Shown here in pieces: positions 1-9,558 of a stretch of 64,000 bases of DNA. A program made the translations under genes and the position numbers. This stretch comes from Calothrix sp. PCC 6303. GTDB lineage: Bacteria; Cyanobacteriota; Cyanobacteriia; Cyanobacteriales; Nostocaceae. The notes under the pieces are model-generated. The model ran no database searches. It was not told the origin of the DNA and saw only the letters and a program-made list of their open reading frames with translations. Every line of letters begins with the position of its first letter. The stretch's first letter is position 1. The stretch covers positions 5,952,001 through 6,016,000 of the forward strand of contig NC_019751.1 in NCBI RefSeq assembly GCF_000317435.1. Direction: 5' to 3'.

Positions 1-2
1 GA

Positions 3-110
3 CATGAATTAGAAATGTTCGCTGCAATCTTACCCGATTGTATAGTGGAGCGTACCCACTGGATGATCAACGGCGAACCAAGGTGTGGATATTTAGTGCG
101 ATCGCGCTAA
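3..110 (+). CDS. sufR: C-terminal end of a SufR-like Fe-S regulator (partial)
   Basis: The window opens inside a reading frame that stops at 108-110. The 35 visible residues include FAAILPDC, VERTHW and GEPRCGYLV, which resemble the C-terminal cysteine-containing end of cyanobacterial SufR, the DeoR-type repressor that senses Fe-S clusters and controls the sufBCDS operon. This is recognition of a short tail from memory. The helix-turn-helix and the other cluster-binding cysteines lie outside the window, so the identity is probable rather than certain. Confidence 0.5.
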   Translation, partial: HELEMFAAILPDCIVERTHWMINGEPRCGYLVRSR

Positions 111-561
111 TTGCTTGTGCAAGAATTATAGATACATTGGAAAAAAGCTCAAAATCTTGGGTGTGTATTTGCTTGTGATTCCGCGTATACACCAGTACAT
201 TTCGGTAGAGAACAGAAAATTATACTTTCATCCTTGGTAGTCAAAATATTTTTGCACCGGGACTGACTACTAAACTATAGAGAGTTATTACTTAGATACA
301 TATATAAGTTTAGACTTGTTTTTTTTGAACAGAAGGAATCGCCGAAAGCCCTACACCATATAGGTTATAGTTATGATTCGCAGGAAGTAACTGAAACGCT
401 TGCTAGAACTAGATCTCACGGTTTTTTGAACTTATAAAGCAACAGGTCTATTATGGTGACAGTAGAAAAAAATAATGTATAAAATTATCATAAAGTATGT
501 CTGCTTAAAAGCTTTCTAAATAAAAAGTTTCCGTAAATAATGCCACGAAGGAGTTATCTTT
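111..561. other. Intergenic region, no gene seen
   Basis: About 450 AT-rich bases with no convincing reading frame. An imperfect inverted repeat at about 159-193 (GGTGTGTAT with GTATACACC) could form a hairpin shortly after the sufR-like stop but lacks a clear T-tract. AAGGAG at 548-553 is the probable ribosome binding site of the next gene. Confidence 0.5.
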
Positions 562-1296
562 TTGGGTATAAAAAATATACTAGCAACCAGCAGTCTAGTT
601 TCAATTTATACCTATATTCTTCCCATGTCACAAGCACAATTAAAGCTATCGAATTTATTACATTATCCTCTCTTGCAAAAAATTATTTACGGGGCAAAAA
701 TTCGTCGTCCGAAAACTCCCCATGTAGTAGGAATGAAGTTTTTCCAAGAGCACTCCATTTGGGTTTTAGATGCCAATCGTTGCCCTTGTGATTTGGAATT
801 CATCGACTATCTGCGGGAATTTAATATTCAAGGTAAAAGTATTTTTCATTTTGGCACTGGTAATCATCATATTATTGGCTTAGAAAACCAACAAAACGGT
901 TTAAACAATGAAATTATGGGGATTACCGCAGCTGCACCGGAACATTCCTCCTATGTGCGTTTTGTAGTGGAAAATCCTGCATTAGCGAAATATTACAAAG
1001 TATTATTTGCTGATATTTATACTTTGACAGGTAATAGCTTACCCGAATTTGATATTGTTAATTTATTTCATTTGTGCGAATTTTATTTACCAGAAAACAG
1101 CAAATTTACCCATCACTGCGATTCTAGTCTTGTCCAGCTATTTTTAGACAAACTCAAACCCAACGGTAAAATTCTCTTTTACCCTGGTTCCTTCGCATGG
1201 GGAGATGCCGAAAAGATAGTAGAAGAATTTACCCAAGCCGGTAAAATTCGTAAATTTGGCGAATATAAACACCTTTTGATTTACGAAAAAGCCTAA
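562..1296 (+). CDS. Conserved hypothetical protein, methyltransferase-like fold
   Basis: A 244-residue protein. The glycine-containing stretch FHFGTGNHH near residue 97 looks like motif I of class I SAM-dependent methyltransferases, and LKPNGKILFYPGSFAW near residue 200 looks like the later strand motif of that fold, so a methyltransferase-like role is inferred; no substrate can be named. Start choice: the frame opens with TTG at 562, which has AAGGAG eight bases upstream, so an unusual TTG start is well supported. The alternative is the internal ATG at 625 (MSQAQLKL), which lacks as good a ribosome binding site. No operon partner is seen on either side. Confidence 0.65.
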   Translation: MGIKNILATSSLVSIYTYILPMSQAQLKLSNLLHYPLLQKIIYGAKIRRPKTPHVVGMKFFQEHSIWVLDANRCPCDLEFIDYLREFNIQGKSIFHFGTGNHHIIGLENQQNGLNNEIMGITAAAPEHSSYVRFVVENPALAKYYKVLFADIYTLTGNSLPEFDIVNLFHLCEFYLPENSKFTHHCDSSLVQLFLDKLKPNGKILFYPGSFAWGDAEKIVEEFTQAGKIRKFGEYKHLLIYEKA

Positions 1297-1500
1297 ATCC
1301 TAGGATCGAGGGGATAGGAAGTAGACACACCACAAGCCCTACCGTAGGGCATCCAATCACAACTGATCATCTTGCCAGTGGCAACATCGAAATTAGCTAT
1401 TAAGATCTACAAGGCAGTAGTGAGTAGACAGTGGGGGAAAGCCGTTTATTACTGGGCTTTTCATGGTTAAATAATGGTCTGGTTATTTACGCCGTACTGT

Positions 1501-1613
1501 ACTAGTGGTTTGTCAAAATAAAAATGACGGTTGTAGAGACTTAGCACTGCTACGTCTCTACGGGATTATGGATGTGTACATAACCGTCAAAATAAAATTG
1601 ACAGACTACTAGT
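1501..1613. mobile_element. MITE-like element, 113 bp
   Basis: Near-perfect terminal inverted repeats: ACTAGTGGTTTGTCAA on the left and the complement of TTGACAGACTACTAGT on the right (14 of 16 match). An inner hairpin, GTAGAGAC with GTCTCTAC around 1532-1561, recurs at about 36870-36893. No coding capacity. The rest of the 1297-1773 gap has no feature I can support. Confidence 0.6.
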
Positions 1614-1773
1614 TTAGCTATTCCAAGACCGCTAAACTCTTCTGGGATACCCGAAAAGCTATTTCCAGAATCAATTTTGTATGTTTTTGAATTCTTATCA
1701 GGAATATCACCACATGATTTTGTAGAAATATTCACAAGTAAATTTTAACTTCATTTACCCAAGAATATTAATT

Positions 1774-2160
1774 ATGAAACGTAAAATGTGCATAGCATTC
1801 AGCCAACGACTCGCTAAGTTGCTAGCTTTAGCTTTATCATTTATTCTCATGTTTACTTCAGTTGCTACCGCTGGAGAAACTACAGTTTCAACTATCCAGG
1901 AAATATCCACTTCTGCTAATGTAGAAAATATTTTCCAATCCCCAGCTAGTCAACAAAATTCTGTATCATCACCAGATCAATTTGGAGAATGCACAACCGA
2001 TAATAAAGAAGATGGTTTGTTGAAACTAGTTAAAAATGGTAAGAGAGTCTGTTTGCCACGCAAAAAACTTGCGTGCGGTGAATGTATGACTAATGGCATG
2101 TATGGGTACAAGTTACGAATCACACCAACAACTTGGTTATGTACTGCATGTTCTTATTAA
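1774..2160 (+). CDS. Small secreted cysteine-rich protein
   Basis: A 128-residue hypothetical protein. Residues 1-33 form a typical signal peptide: a basic start (MKRKMC), a hydrophobic run (LLALALSFILMF) and a likely cleavage after VATAG. The middle is Ser/Thr/Gln-rich and unstructured. The last 55 residues hold six cysteines (at CTTDN, RVCLP, LACGEC and CTAC), suggesting disulfide bonding or metal binding outside the cytoplasm. I do not recognise the family. It stands alone, 131 bases ahead of the haemagglutinin-like gene on the same strand. Confidence 0.65.
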   Translation: MKRKMCIAFSQRLAKLLALALSFILMFTSVATAGETTVSTIQEISTSANVENIFQSPASQQNSVSSPDQFGECTTDNKEDGLLKLVKNGKRVCLPRKKLACGECMTNGMYGYKLRITPTTWLCTACSY

Positions 2161-2291
2161 GTCTATCCAAGACTAACTGATACTCAGACCTACAGGTGCT
2201 AAGAATACTAACAATAATAAGATTTAGAAGCTACTTATCAAGTAATATTTGACTTGATAAGTATTTTTTTATAGGTTGTCTGCCAGCATTC

Positions 2292-4676
2292 ATGAACAAG
2301 CAGAGTTTCAGTTTTTCAACAGTCAATTTATTTCTTCTCTATTTTTTAATTCCCAATACTCCAGTTTACGCACAAATCACATCTGACGGAACCCTCTCTA
2401 CTCAAGTTAACAGTAGTAACAACCTAGATTTTATTATTAAGAATGGTAATCGTTCAGGAGAAAATCTCTTTCATAGTTTTAAAGAGTTTTCCATTCCTTC
2501 AGGGGGTTCAGTAACATTTGTCAATGATTTAGGCATCAAAAACATCATTACCCGTATTACAGGTACATCAACCTCCAATATTGACGGTTTACTAAAAACT
2601 AATGGCTCTGCAAATCTATTTTTAATTAATCCCAATGGCATTGTTTTTGGGAAAAATGCGTCATTAAATATTGGTGGTTCCTTATTTACAACTACAGCAA
2701 GTAGTCTAGTTTTTGCCGATGGTAGCCAATTTAGTGCTACAAATCCTCAAGCTTTACCCTTATTAACTGTTAGCGTTCCGGTTGGTTTACAATTTGGGCA
2801 AGTTGCCAAACCGATTCAGTTTGAAAGTACGAATCTTCAGCTTTCAAATGGTCAGACGTTAGCAGCGTTAGGTGGTGATATTGCTGTTAAAGGCAGTAAC
2901 TTGTCTGTACCAGGAGGACGGATTCAGTTGGGGAGTGTTGCACCAGGTAGCTTTGTTAAGCTTACTCCCATCAATCAAGATTGGCTGCTAGGGTATGTTG
3001 CAGTAAGTAAATTCCAAGATATCAAAATATCGGAAAGAGCATTAATTGCTACTAGTGATGTTGGTGCTGGGGCTGGGGCTATTGAGTTGCGAGGAAAGCA
3101 AATAGCGATCGCTAATAGATCTGAAGTGGGAAGTGTAACTTTGGGAAATATACCAGGACAACCCATCAGCTTAGAAGCATCAGATACCATAGAAATGAGT
3201 GATTTCAGTATCTTAGCAAGCGTTAGTTTTGGGACAGCAGCAGCTGGTGATATTAATATCAAAGCCAAATCATTACTTCTGCGACAAGGAATTATTGATG
3301 CATCCACCAATAATTTAGGGGCTGGGGGTAATATAAATATCAAAGCTAATGGTATTGATTTATTTGGAGTCATTCAAACTGGGAGCAATAGCCGTCAACT
3401 TAATGGTGGTGATGCTGGAAAAATTGACATTTCTACTCAAAAACTAGTTCTGAATAATGGTGGAAGAATTTCAACAACCACATCCGGAACCGGGGATGCA
3501 GGAGATATCCTCATTAATGCTGGTGAATCTGTGACAGCTACAGGTGTGGGAATTATCAACAAAAACAGTTTTTCCAGTGGCATTTTCTCCGAAACTAAAG
3601 TACAAGGATTTGCACCCCTAATAAATGGTAACGGTGGTGACATCATTGTGAATACACCGCGTTTATTCCTTAAAGATGGTGCGAGCATTTCGGTTGCTGC
3701 TATTAACGGTAGTAATGGCAAAGCTGGCATATTGGATATTAATTCTGTGGACTCATTAACTGTCGCAGGTAGTAGTTTTGATACAGATGGCAAATCAATT
3801 CCCAGTAGTTTATTAGCTATTAGTCAGGGTGCTGCAAGTGCTGGTGACTTGAGAATTAGGGCTGGTAAACTAATTATCAATGATGGGGGAATAGTCAGTG
3901 TTAGTAGCAATAATTTTGGGAAAGCAGGTGATTTGCAGATTACAGCTAACAGAACACTACTGGATAACCAAGGAAAAATTGCAGCCGAAACTATGTCGGG
4001 ATTCGGGAATATTAATCTGAATTCCCAAACATTAATCTTGCGTCGTGGTAGCAGCATCACAACAAATGCCAAAGGAGAAAATATCAGCGGTGGTGATATT
4101 AATATCAATACAGAGATCCTCGCTGCTTTTGAAAATAGCGACATCAGCGCCAATTCTGTGGACTTTCGTGGTGGCAATATCACCATCAACACTCAAAGTA
4201 TCTTGGGGACTGAGTTTCGCACCACAACTACCCCAGATAGCGATATTACAGCAACCGGGGCTAATTCGTCCCTAAACGGCAACGTCATTATTAATACACC
4301 AGATATAGATCCCAGTTCTAGCTTAATTGAGCTACCGGATAGTTTTAGCGATCGCTCTCGCCTAATTACCCAAGGCTGTCCTGCATTTCAAGGTAACTCA
4401 TTCACAATTATTGGGCGCGGAGGTTTGCCGAATTTGCCAAATGACATGATTCGTAGCAATCAAACTGCAACTATCGATTGGGTAAAACTAAATCCCCCTC
4501 AAACCACGCAACCTCCTAAAGTTCCCAAGCATCACCCAAAATTAATCACTCCTAAGCAAATTGTTGAAGCAAATAGTTGGATAGTTAATCAATCTGGTGA
4601 AGTTGAGTTAGTCACTTTGTCTTTTCAGAATCATGTAAATAATTTTGTTTCCAGTGGCTCTAAATGTAATAATTAG
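2292..4676 (+). CDS. Filamentous haemagglutinin N-terminal domain exoprotein
   Basis: A 794-residue secreted protein. Residues 1-28 are a signal peptide ending PVYAQ. Residues about 30-150 form the haemagglutination activity (TPS) domain, with the family hallmarks NLFLINPNGIVFGKNA and GGSLFTTTA; this domain is recognised by TpsB/ShlB outer-membrane transporters in two-partner secretion. The remainder is a run of G/N/D-rich repeats with INI and GGDI-type strands, expected to fold as a right-handed beta helix. The C-terminus (about 690-794) contains two cysteines, CPAF and KCNN, typical of cyanobacterial members. No TpsB transporter gene lies in this window, so its secretion partner is elsewhere. 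The next gene is a secreted CHAT protein on the same strand. Confidence 0.9.
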   Translation: MNKQSFSFSTVNLFLLYFLIPNTPVYAQITSDGTLSTQVNSSNNLDFIIKNGNRSGENLFHSFKEFSIPSGGSVTFVNDLGIKNIITRITGTSTSNIDGLLKTNGSANLFLINPNGIVFGKNASLNIGGSLFTTTASSLVFADGSQFSATNPQALPLLTVSVPVGLQFGQVAKPIQFESTNLQLSNGQTLAALGGDIAVKGSNLSVPGGRIQLGSVAPGSFVKLTPINQDWLLGYVAVSKFQDIKISERALIATSDVGAGAGAIELRGKQIAIANRSEVGSVTLGNIPGQPISLEASDTIEMSDFSILASVSFGTAAAGDINIKAKSLLLRQGIIDASTNNLGAGGNINIKANGIDLFGVIQTGSNSRQLNGGDAGKIDISTQKLVLNNGGRISTTTSGTGDAGDILINAGESVTATGVGIINKNSFSSGIFSETKVQGFAPLINGNGGDIIVNTPRLFLKDGASISVAAINGSNGKAGILDINSVDSLTVAGSSFDTDGKSIPSSLLAISQGAASAGDLRIRAGKLIINDGGIVSVSSNNFGKAGDLQITANRTLLDNQGKIAAETMSGFGNINLNSQTLILRRGSSITTNAKGENISGGDININTEILAAFENSDISANSVDFRGGNITINTQSILGTEFRTTTTPDSDITATGANSSLNGNVIINTPDIDPSSSLIELPDSFSDRSRLITQGCPAFQGNSFTIIGRGGLPNLPNDMIRSNQTATIDWVKLNPPQTTQPPKVPKHHPKLITPKQIVEANSWIVNQSGEVELVTLSFQNHVNNFVSSGSKCNN

Positions 4677-4734
4677 TTTATTGTGATACCAATTCAATAT
4701 CAAGCTGCACATTACTATAATCCTCCTCGCTAGC

Positions 4735-4917
4735 CTACGGTGTACACACAAGTATCGAATTCCCCATATTTTTTATAATTCCACGCCCGCTAAAGTCATC
4801 TACAAGATGACTGAATATTTTTAGTTTTTAGTCCATTTAAATGGACTTTTGCTGTGAGACTGGGATTTTCAATCCCAGGCGGAGTCAGGGATTTACCGAC
4901 TTGTGTGTACACCGTAG
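4735..4917. mobile_element. MITE-like element, 183 bp, with 19-bp perfect inverted repeats
   Basis: CTACGGTGTACACACAAGT at 4735-4753 is repeated in perfect inversion at 4899-4917. The inside folds into several small hairpins (GTCATC/GATGAC, AGTCCATTTAAATGGACT, CTGGGATTTTCAATCCCAG) and has no reading frame. The same CCCAGTCTCA-type hairpin sequence reappears near 13150. The rest of the 4677-5179 gap has no gene. Confidence 0.6.
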
Positions 4918-5179
4918 CCTCGCTATCGGGGAGGGTGTGCTTTAGCGCGGGTGGGGTTGTTTAAGCTTAGACGCATCTAAATGACATCTTTTGAAGTCTA
5001 AAAGGCTTGCTATAAAGCTTTTGCGATTACAAACTAAGTGCGTTTTAGCTTACTATGCATCTTTAAATAAAAATGATATGAGACTTTAATTACAAATCTT
5101 CACCTGCCATATCCACATACCAAATCTTGATGTATGAGGCAATACTAAATATTTGAATTTTTCGAGAATTGAATAACAT

Positions 5180-7906
5180 ATGAACAAGAGACTTTTTCAA
5201 AAAGTATTTATTGCTATATTCACCACTTTAATGATCATTGTTAATCCCCTATTCCCGATAAATATAAATACATCAAATACAATAGCAAAAGCTCAAGATA
5301 TTGCTAATAATCCACAAAATTTGTTAGATAAAGCCCAGTTATTGTATCAATCTGGAAAATTTTTAGATGCCGCAATAGCTTTACAAACAGCAGCTACAAT
5401 ATTTCAGCAACAGGGAGACAAATTAAAAGAGGCAACAACGTTAACAAATCTTTCTTTGACTTTAAATAAACTTGGTCAAACAGATAAAGCTGAAAGCACA
5501 ATCATAAAATCACTGAATATTCTTACTCAACTTAACTCTAACCTACAGAATACTTCCACTCAGAAAATACTTGCTGAATCTCAAGAAATTCAGGGACAAA
5601 TACAACTAGACTTAGGTAAAACAGAGCAAGCTATAGATAGTTGGAAAAAATCTGCCAATATCTATATCTCAATTAAAGACGAATCTGGTTTTACCCGGAG
5701 TTTAATTAATCAAAGTATTGCCCAGCAAAATTTAGGACTTTATCACCAATCTCGTGCAACTTTAGAACAAATTTCTCCTCTTTTGCAAAAACAACAAGAC
5801 AGCAGAGTTAAAGCTATAGCTTTACGCAGTCTTGGTGATGTATTACAATTAGTGGGTGATTTAGATAAATCTCAGGAAATATTACAGCAAAGTTTAGATA
5901 TCAGTAAAAAAGTCAAATCTCCCACAGAAATTAGTTCTACCTTAATTAGTTTAGGGAATAATCAAATGGCTTTAGGAAGGCGAGGTAGCTTACAGTATAG
6001 TCAAGCAGATTACAGCAATTTTACACCACTAACTTGTGTCATAGATCAAAGTATTAAGCAATCTTCAACAACAAGTAAAAATTACTCTTTAGCAAATCAA
6101 TTATATACTGAAGCTGCCGCAAAATCTTCCTCTGAAATCATCAAGATTCAAGCTGAATTAAACCATTTACAGGCATTGCAGAAATTACAAAAATGGTCAG
6201 AATCAGAAAATATCTCTCGCCAAATTAAATCTAGACTTAAAAAAATTCCAATTAATCAAAATACGATTTTTGCTCAAATTAACTTAGCGCAAAATTCCAT
6301 CTGTCTCAAAAAAGCGCTAAATTCAAATTTAATCACTTGGAGAGAAATCGCTGATGATTTAGCAACAGCTATTCAAGAATCTAGAAAAATTAAAAGTCAA
6401 CGTTATGAAGCTTATGCTTTGGGGGTTTTGGGAGGAATATATTTAGAAATAAAAGACATATTAAATGCCAAGAAACTGACAGAAGAAGCTGTGATTTTAG
6501 CGGAGAAAATTAAAGCAATAGATATTGCCTATTTATGGCAGTGGCAATTAGGATATATACTGAATTTACAGGGCAATAAAAAACATGCAATTAATTCTTA
6601 TATTGAAGCAGTAAATACCCTAAAATCTTTAAGAAATGATTTAGTGGCTCTAAATTCAGATGTTCAATTTTCATTCAGGGATAATGTTGAACCAGTTTAT
6701 CGACAATTTATTGATTTATTACTTCAACCTGAAAATAAGAATAATCAGAATTATCAAATTAGCCAAAATAATTTATTTTTAGCTCGTGAAGCCTTAGAAT
6801 TACTACAATTAACCGAGTTAGAAAACTTTTTTAAAGTATCTTGTTTGCTACCTCAGCCAAAGCAAATAGATGAAATAGTTGATAAAACAGATCCTACTGC
6901 CGCTGTGATTTATCCAATTATTTTAAAAGACCGTTTAGAAATTATTCTCAAATTACCAAATCAATCCCAATTTAGACATTATACTATTTATGAAACAGCA
7001 GATAAAATTGAAAATACCTTAGATAAACTCCAGCAATATCTAAGGGAGCCAGATCGCATTAATAATGTAAAAACTTTATCTACTCAGTTATATCAATGGT
7101 TAATATCACCTTTAGAAGCAGATTTAGCAAATCAATCTATTAAAACATTAGTATTTGTCTTAGATGGGGCTTTAAGAAATATTCCCATGGGAGTTATCTA
7201 CGATCAGAAAAATAATCAATATTTAATTCAAAAGTATGCGATAGCTTTAGCCCCAGGTTTGCAACTTATCGAATCAACAACTTTAAAAAGAAAAAATTTA
7301 GAAATTTTAGCAGTTGGAATTAGCAAAGAAAGAGAAATTGATGGTAGAAAGTTTGCTGAACTTAAAAATGTAGCAACCGAATTAGAGCAAATTAAAACAA
7401 CAATTACTAGTAGTAAAGGAATGATAAATCAAAACTTTACGATAAAAAATATTCAAAACCAAATTAAAGAAATACCCTACACAGTTGTACATATTGCCAG
7501 TCATGGAGAATTTAGTTCAAACGCCAATAAAACTTTTATTCTTACTTGGGAAGAACTTTTAAAAGTGAGAGATTTTGATAGATTATTGCGGCTTCGTAGT
7601 CAAAGCGAATCGCGTGCAGTAGAGTTACTAGTATTAAGTGCATGTCAAACAGCATCGGGGGACAAACGAGCAACATTAGGACTTGCAGGTGTAGCTGTTA
7701 AAGCAGGTACTAGAAGTACAGTTGCTACTTTGTGGTCAGTAGATGATGAATCGACTACCGAGTTTATGAGCCAATTTTATCAAGAATTAGCTAATATGAA
7801 ATTGAGTAAATCAGAAGCATTGCGTCGCGCTCAAATAGCTATATTAGATAAGTATAAAACTCCTTTTTATTGGGCACCTTATGTGCTTGTGGGGAACTGG
7901 TTGTAG
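5180..7906 (+). CDS. Secreted TPR-repeat CHAT-domain protein
   Basis: A 908-residue protein. It starts with a hydrophobic signal or anchor segment (residues about 8-28), followed by tetratricopeptide-type helical repeats from about residue 45 to 500 (for example AKLLYQSGKFLDAAIALQ-like units). The C-terminal third is a CHAT domain (caspase HetF-associated with TPRs), a cysteine peptidase fold related to caspases and separase. The expected catalytic pair is present: His in HIASHGEF (about residue 775) and Cys in LSACQT (about 821). The end, FYWAPYVLVGNW, is also typical. CHAT proteins of this layout are common beside haemagglutinin-like exoproteins in cyanobacteria, matching the gene upstream. 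The substrate is unknown. Confidence 0.9.
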   Translation: MNKRLFQKVFIAIFTTLMIIVNPLFPININTSNTIAKAQDIANNPQNLLDKAQLLYQSGKFLDAAIALQTAATIFQQQGDKLKEATTLTNLSLTLNKLGQTDKAESTIIKSLNILTQLNSNLQNTSTQKILAESQEIQGQIQLDLGKTEQAIDSWKKSANIYISIKDESGFTRSLINQSIAQQNLGLYHQSRATLEQISPLLQKQQDSRVKAIALRSLGDVLQLVGDLDKSQEILQQSLDISKKVKSPTEISSTLISLGNNQMALGRRGSLQYSQADYSNFTPLTCVIDQSIKQSSTTSKNYSLANQLYTEAAAKSSSEIIKIQAELNHLQALQKLQKWSESENISRQIKSRLKKIPINQNTIFAQINLAQNSICLKKALNSNLITWREIADDLATAIQESRKIKSQRYEAYALGVLGGIYLEIKDILNAKKLTEEAVILAEKIKAIDIAYLWQWQLGYILNLQGNKKHAINSYIEAVNTLKSLRNDLVALNSDVQFSFRDNVEPVYRQFIDLLLQPENKNNQNYQISQNNLFLAREALELLQLTELENFFKVSCLLPQPKQIDEIVDKTDPTAAVIYPIILKDRLEIILKLPNQSQFRHYTIYETADKIENTLDKLQQYLREPDRINNVKTLSTQLYQWLISPLEADLANQSIKTLVFVLDGALRNIPMGVIYDQKNNQYLIQKYAIALAPGLQLIESTTLKRKNLEILAVGISKEREIDGRKFAELKNVATELEQIKTTITSSKGMINQNFTIKNIQNQIKEIPYTVVHIASHGEFSSNANKTFILTWEELLKVRDFDRLLRLRSQSESRAVELLVLSACQTASGDKRATLGLAGVAVKAGTRSTVATLWSVDDESTTEFMSQFYQELANMKLSKSEALRRAQIAILDKYKTPFYWAPYVLVGNWL

Positions 7907-7930
7907 GGTGAGCTAATTATTGTTTGAGCA

Positions 7931-8716
7931 TTATTGCTGCAAAAAATGAATTTCTGCACCAACTGCGATATTTTTTCCCCCTTTAGACGGATCTAAACGT
8001 GTATTTACAGTTAATCGATAAAAACCTTTAAATTCTGACGAATCTTTCCAATCAGGCAAAGTTTTTTCTCGTTGCTGGGCAAATATTTTCTGGAAATGAG
8101 GGTAAGATTCACCTGTATCAGGATCTTTTGTGGGAACAGAACAACGTAAGCAGGGATTAACACCTTTGAATAAGACATCTCCGATGTAAAAATCAACTGT
8201 ATTTTCTGCTGTTGTAAATAATTTATCTTCCCAAAAAGCCTCAACTCCGCCAATTTCAATATTGGCACGCATCCGACGACGCATTTGCTCAACACTTACT
8301 CCAGGAAACCAAGATGCGACTTCTATGAGTGTGGCAGTACTCACTATTGTGGCTCCAGGCGATCTGGTATCATCAGGAAAGCCCATGAGTGTATTTTGTT
8401 TGAGTGTGACTTGTTGCTGGAAAAAATCACTTAAAGCTTCAGTTAGAGACTTTCTTTGATCGTCGAGGTGAAAAACTTGAGGGGAATCACTGTCTGGAAA
8501 ATGTAGGGATACAGTTCGTGCTTCCTGGTGAGAATATAATCGTAATAAATGTACTTTGGGGTTACGCTTCCCATTAATATATTTACCCCAACGGTCAAAC
8601 ATAGCAAATTCGCGGTCGAAATTTAATGCACCACTGCTGAGAATCTGGGCATTTTGAACTTCGATACCATCTAGGGATTTGATTGGGTAAATGTAGATCC
8701 CGGCAACATGAGGCAT
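7931..8716 (-). CDS. MOSC domain protein (YcbX/MOSC_N family)
   Basis: A 261-residue protein with the MOSC N-terminal beta-barrel (IYIYPIKSLDGIEV at residues 7-20) and the MOSC domain itself, including the conserved cysteine stretch NPCLRCSVPTKDPDTGE near residue 190. MOSC proteins bind the molybdenum cofactor or carry sulfur; members of this type often act in detoxifying reduction of N-hydroxylated compounds. No electron-transfer 2Fe-2S domain follows, so it is the short, non-fused form. It is transcribed leftward and is separated from the upstream lepB gene by a strong hairpin, so it probably has its own promoter. Confidence 0.85.
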   Translation of the reverse strand: MPHVAGIYIYPIKSLDGIEVQNAQILSSGALNFDREFAMFDRWGKYINGKRNPKVHLLRLYSHQEARTVSLHFPDSDSPQVFHLDDQRKSLTEALSDFFQQQVTLKQNTLMGFPDDTRSPGATIVSTATLIEVASWFPGVSVEQMRRRMRANIEIGGVEAFWEDKLFTTAENTVDFYIGDVLFKGVNPCLRCSVPTKDPDTGESYPHFQKIFAQQREKTLPDWKDSSEFKGFYRLTVNTRLDPSKGGKNIAVGAEIHFLQQ

Positions 8717-8740
8717 ATCTATGACTGACTTAATGATATG

Positions 8741-8771
8741 GATCCCCGACTTCTTAAATAAGTAGGGGATC
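8741..8771 (-). terminator. Hairpin after lepB; member of a dispersed palindrome family
   Basis: GATCCCCGACTTCTTAAA pairs with the mirror sequence ending AAGTAGGGGATC, giving a stable stem 23 bases beyond the stop of the first lepB copy. Close relatives lie at 13563-13595 and 31469-31501, each also just past a gene end. Confidence 0.55.
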
Positions 8772-8793
8772 TAAGGGATATTTATGAGTTTAA

Positions 8794-9432
8794 CTACTTT
8801 GTTTCAGAATATACAGGAGATTTATCTAATCCACCGACCTTATTGAGGGGCCAAAAACGGATGACAGCACGACCGATAATATTACTACGGGGGACAAGAC
8901 CCCAACAACGACCATCGTAACTATAGTTACGATTATCACCAAGTACAAGATACTGGTCATTAGGAATGGTGACAGATTGAGATAAAAATGGGGGTTGTTG
9001 TCCGGAGGTGCAAACTTGAATCGAGGTTTTTTGGTCTGCTGAAAGATATTTTGTTTCTGCTAATTGTTTACCATTAATGAAAACTTTATCGTCCTTCAAT
9101 TCTACTTTGTCGCCAGGTAAACCGATGATGCGTTTGATAAAGGCATCTTTGTAATTTTCTTTTTTTAACTCATCGGTTGGGGAGAATACAACAATATCAC
9201 CACGCACAGGTTGAGAGAACTGATATCCCAATTTATCAACAATAATTTTATCAGCTTCCCATTGGTTTTCTGTTCCATGCAAAGTTGGTTCCATCGAACC
9301 AGATGGAATCCAGCGTGCTTCGGCAACAAAAGTCCGAATGCCCAAGGCTAAAAAGACACTGAGAATAATTGTCCGAAATAATTCGGGAAACCAAGAGGAG
9401 TTTTGATCGGATACGGATACTTTATTGGGCAT
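8794..9432 (-). CDS. lepB: Signal peptidase I (copy A)
   Basis: A 212-residue type I signal peptidase that cleaves signal peptides on the periplasmic or lumenal side of the membrane. One N-terminal membrane segment (residues about 14-34) is followed by box B with the nucleophile serine in PSGSMEPTL (about residue 44), box D with the general-base lysine in IKRIIGLPGD, and box E GDNRNYSYDGR. It is a close paralogue of the gene at 9559-10197 in the same orientation; the two share the N-terminal half almost word for word, so this is a tandem duplication. The 126-base spacer between them may carry a separate promoter. Confidence 0.93.
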   Translation of the reverse strand: MPNKVSVSDQNSSWFPELFRTIILSVFLALGIRTFVAEARWIPSGSMEPTLHGTENQWEADKIIVDKLGYQFSQPVRGDIVVFSPTDELKKENYKDAFIKRIIGLPGDKVELKDDKVFINGKQLAETKYLSADQKTSIQVCTSGQQPPFLSQSVTIPNDQYLVLGDNRNYSYDGRCWGLVPRSNIIGRAVIRFWPLNKVGGLDKSPVYSETK

Positions 9433-9558
9433 GTTGTGGGTGGAGTTTTATTATAAGTTGCTATCTATTTTGAAAGGGTGACGGGCTAGATATATCCTAA
9501 CAGTATGAATTAATAAACTGGGTATCTTTAGCCCCTACAAAGACATTTTTTATATTGA

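Noticed and set aside
540-791. 83-codon open frame overlapping the start of the methyltransferase-like gene
   Set aside because: It is in another frame of the better-supported gene at 562-1296, and its product has no family likeness.
2975-4275. Several open frames, mostly on the opposite strand, within the haemagglutinin-like gene
   Set aside because: They are shadows caused by the repetitive, biased codons of the exoprotein.
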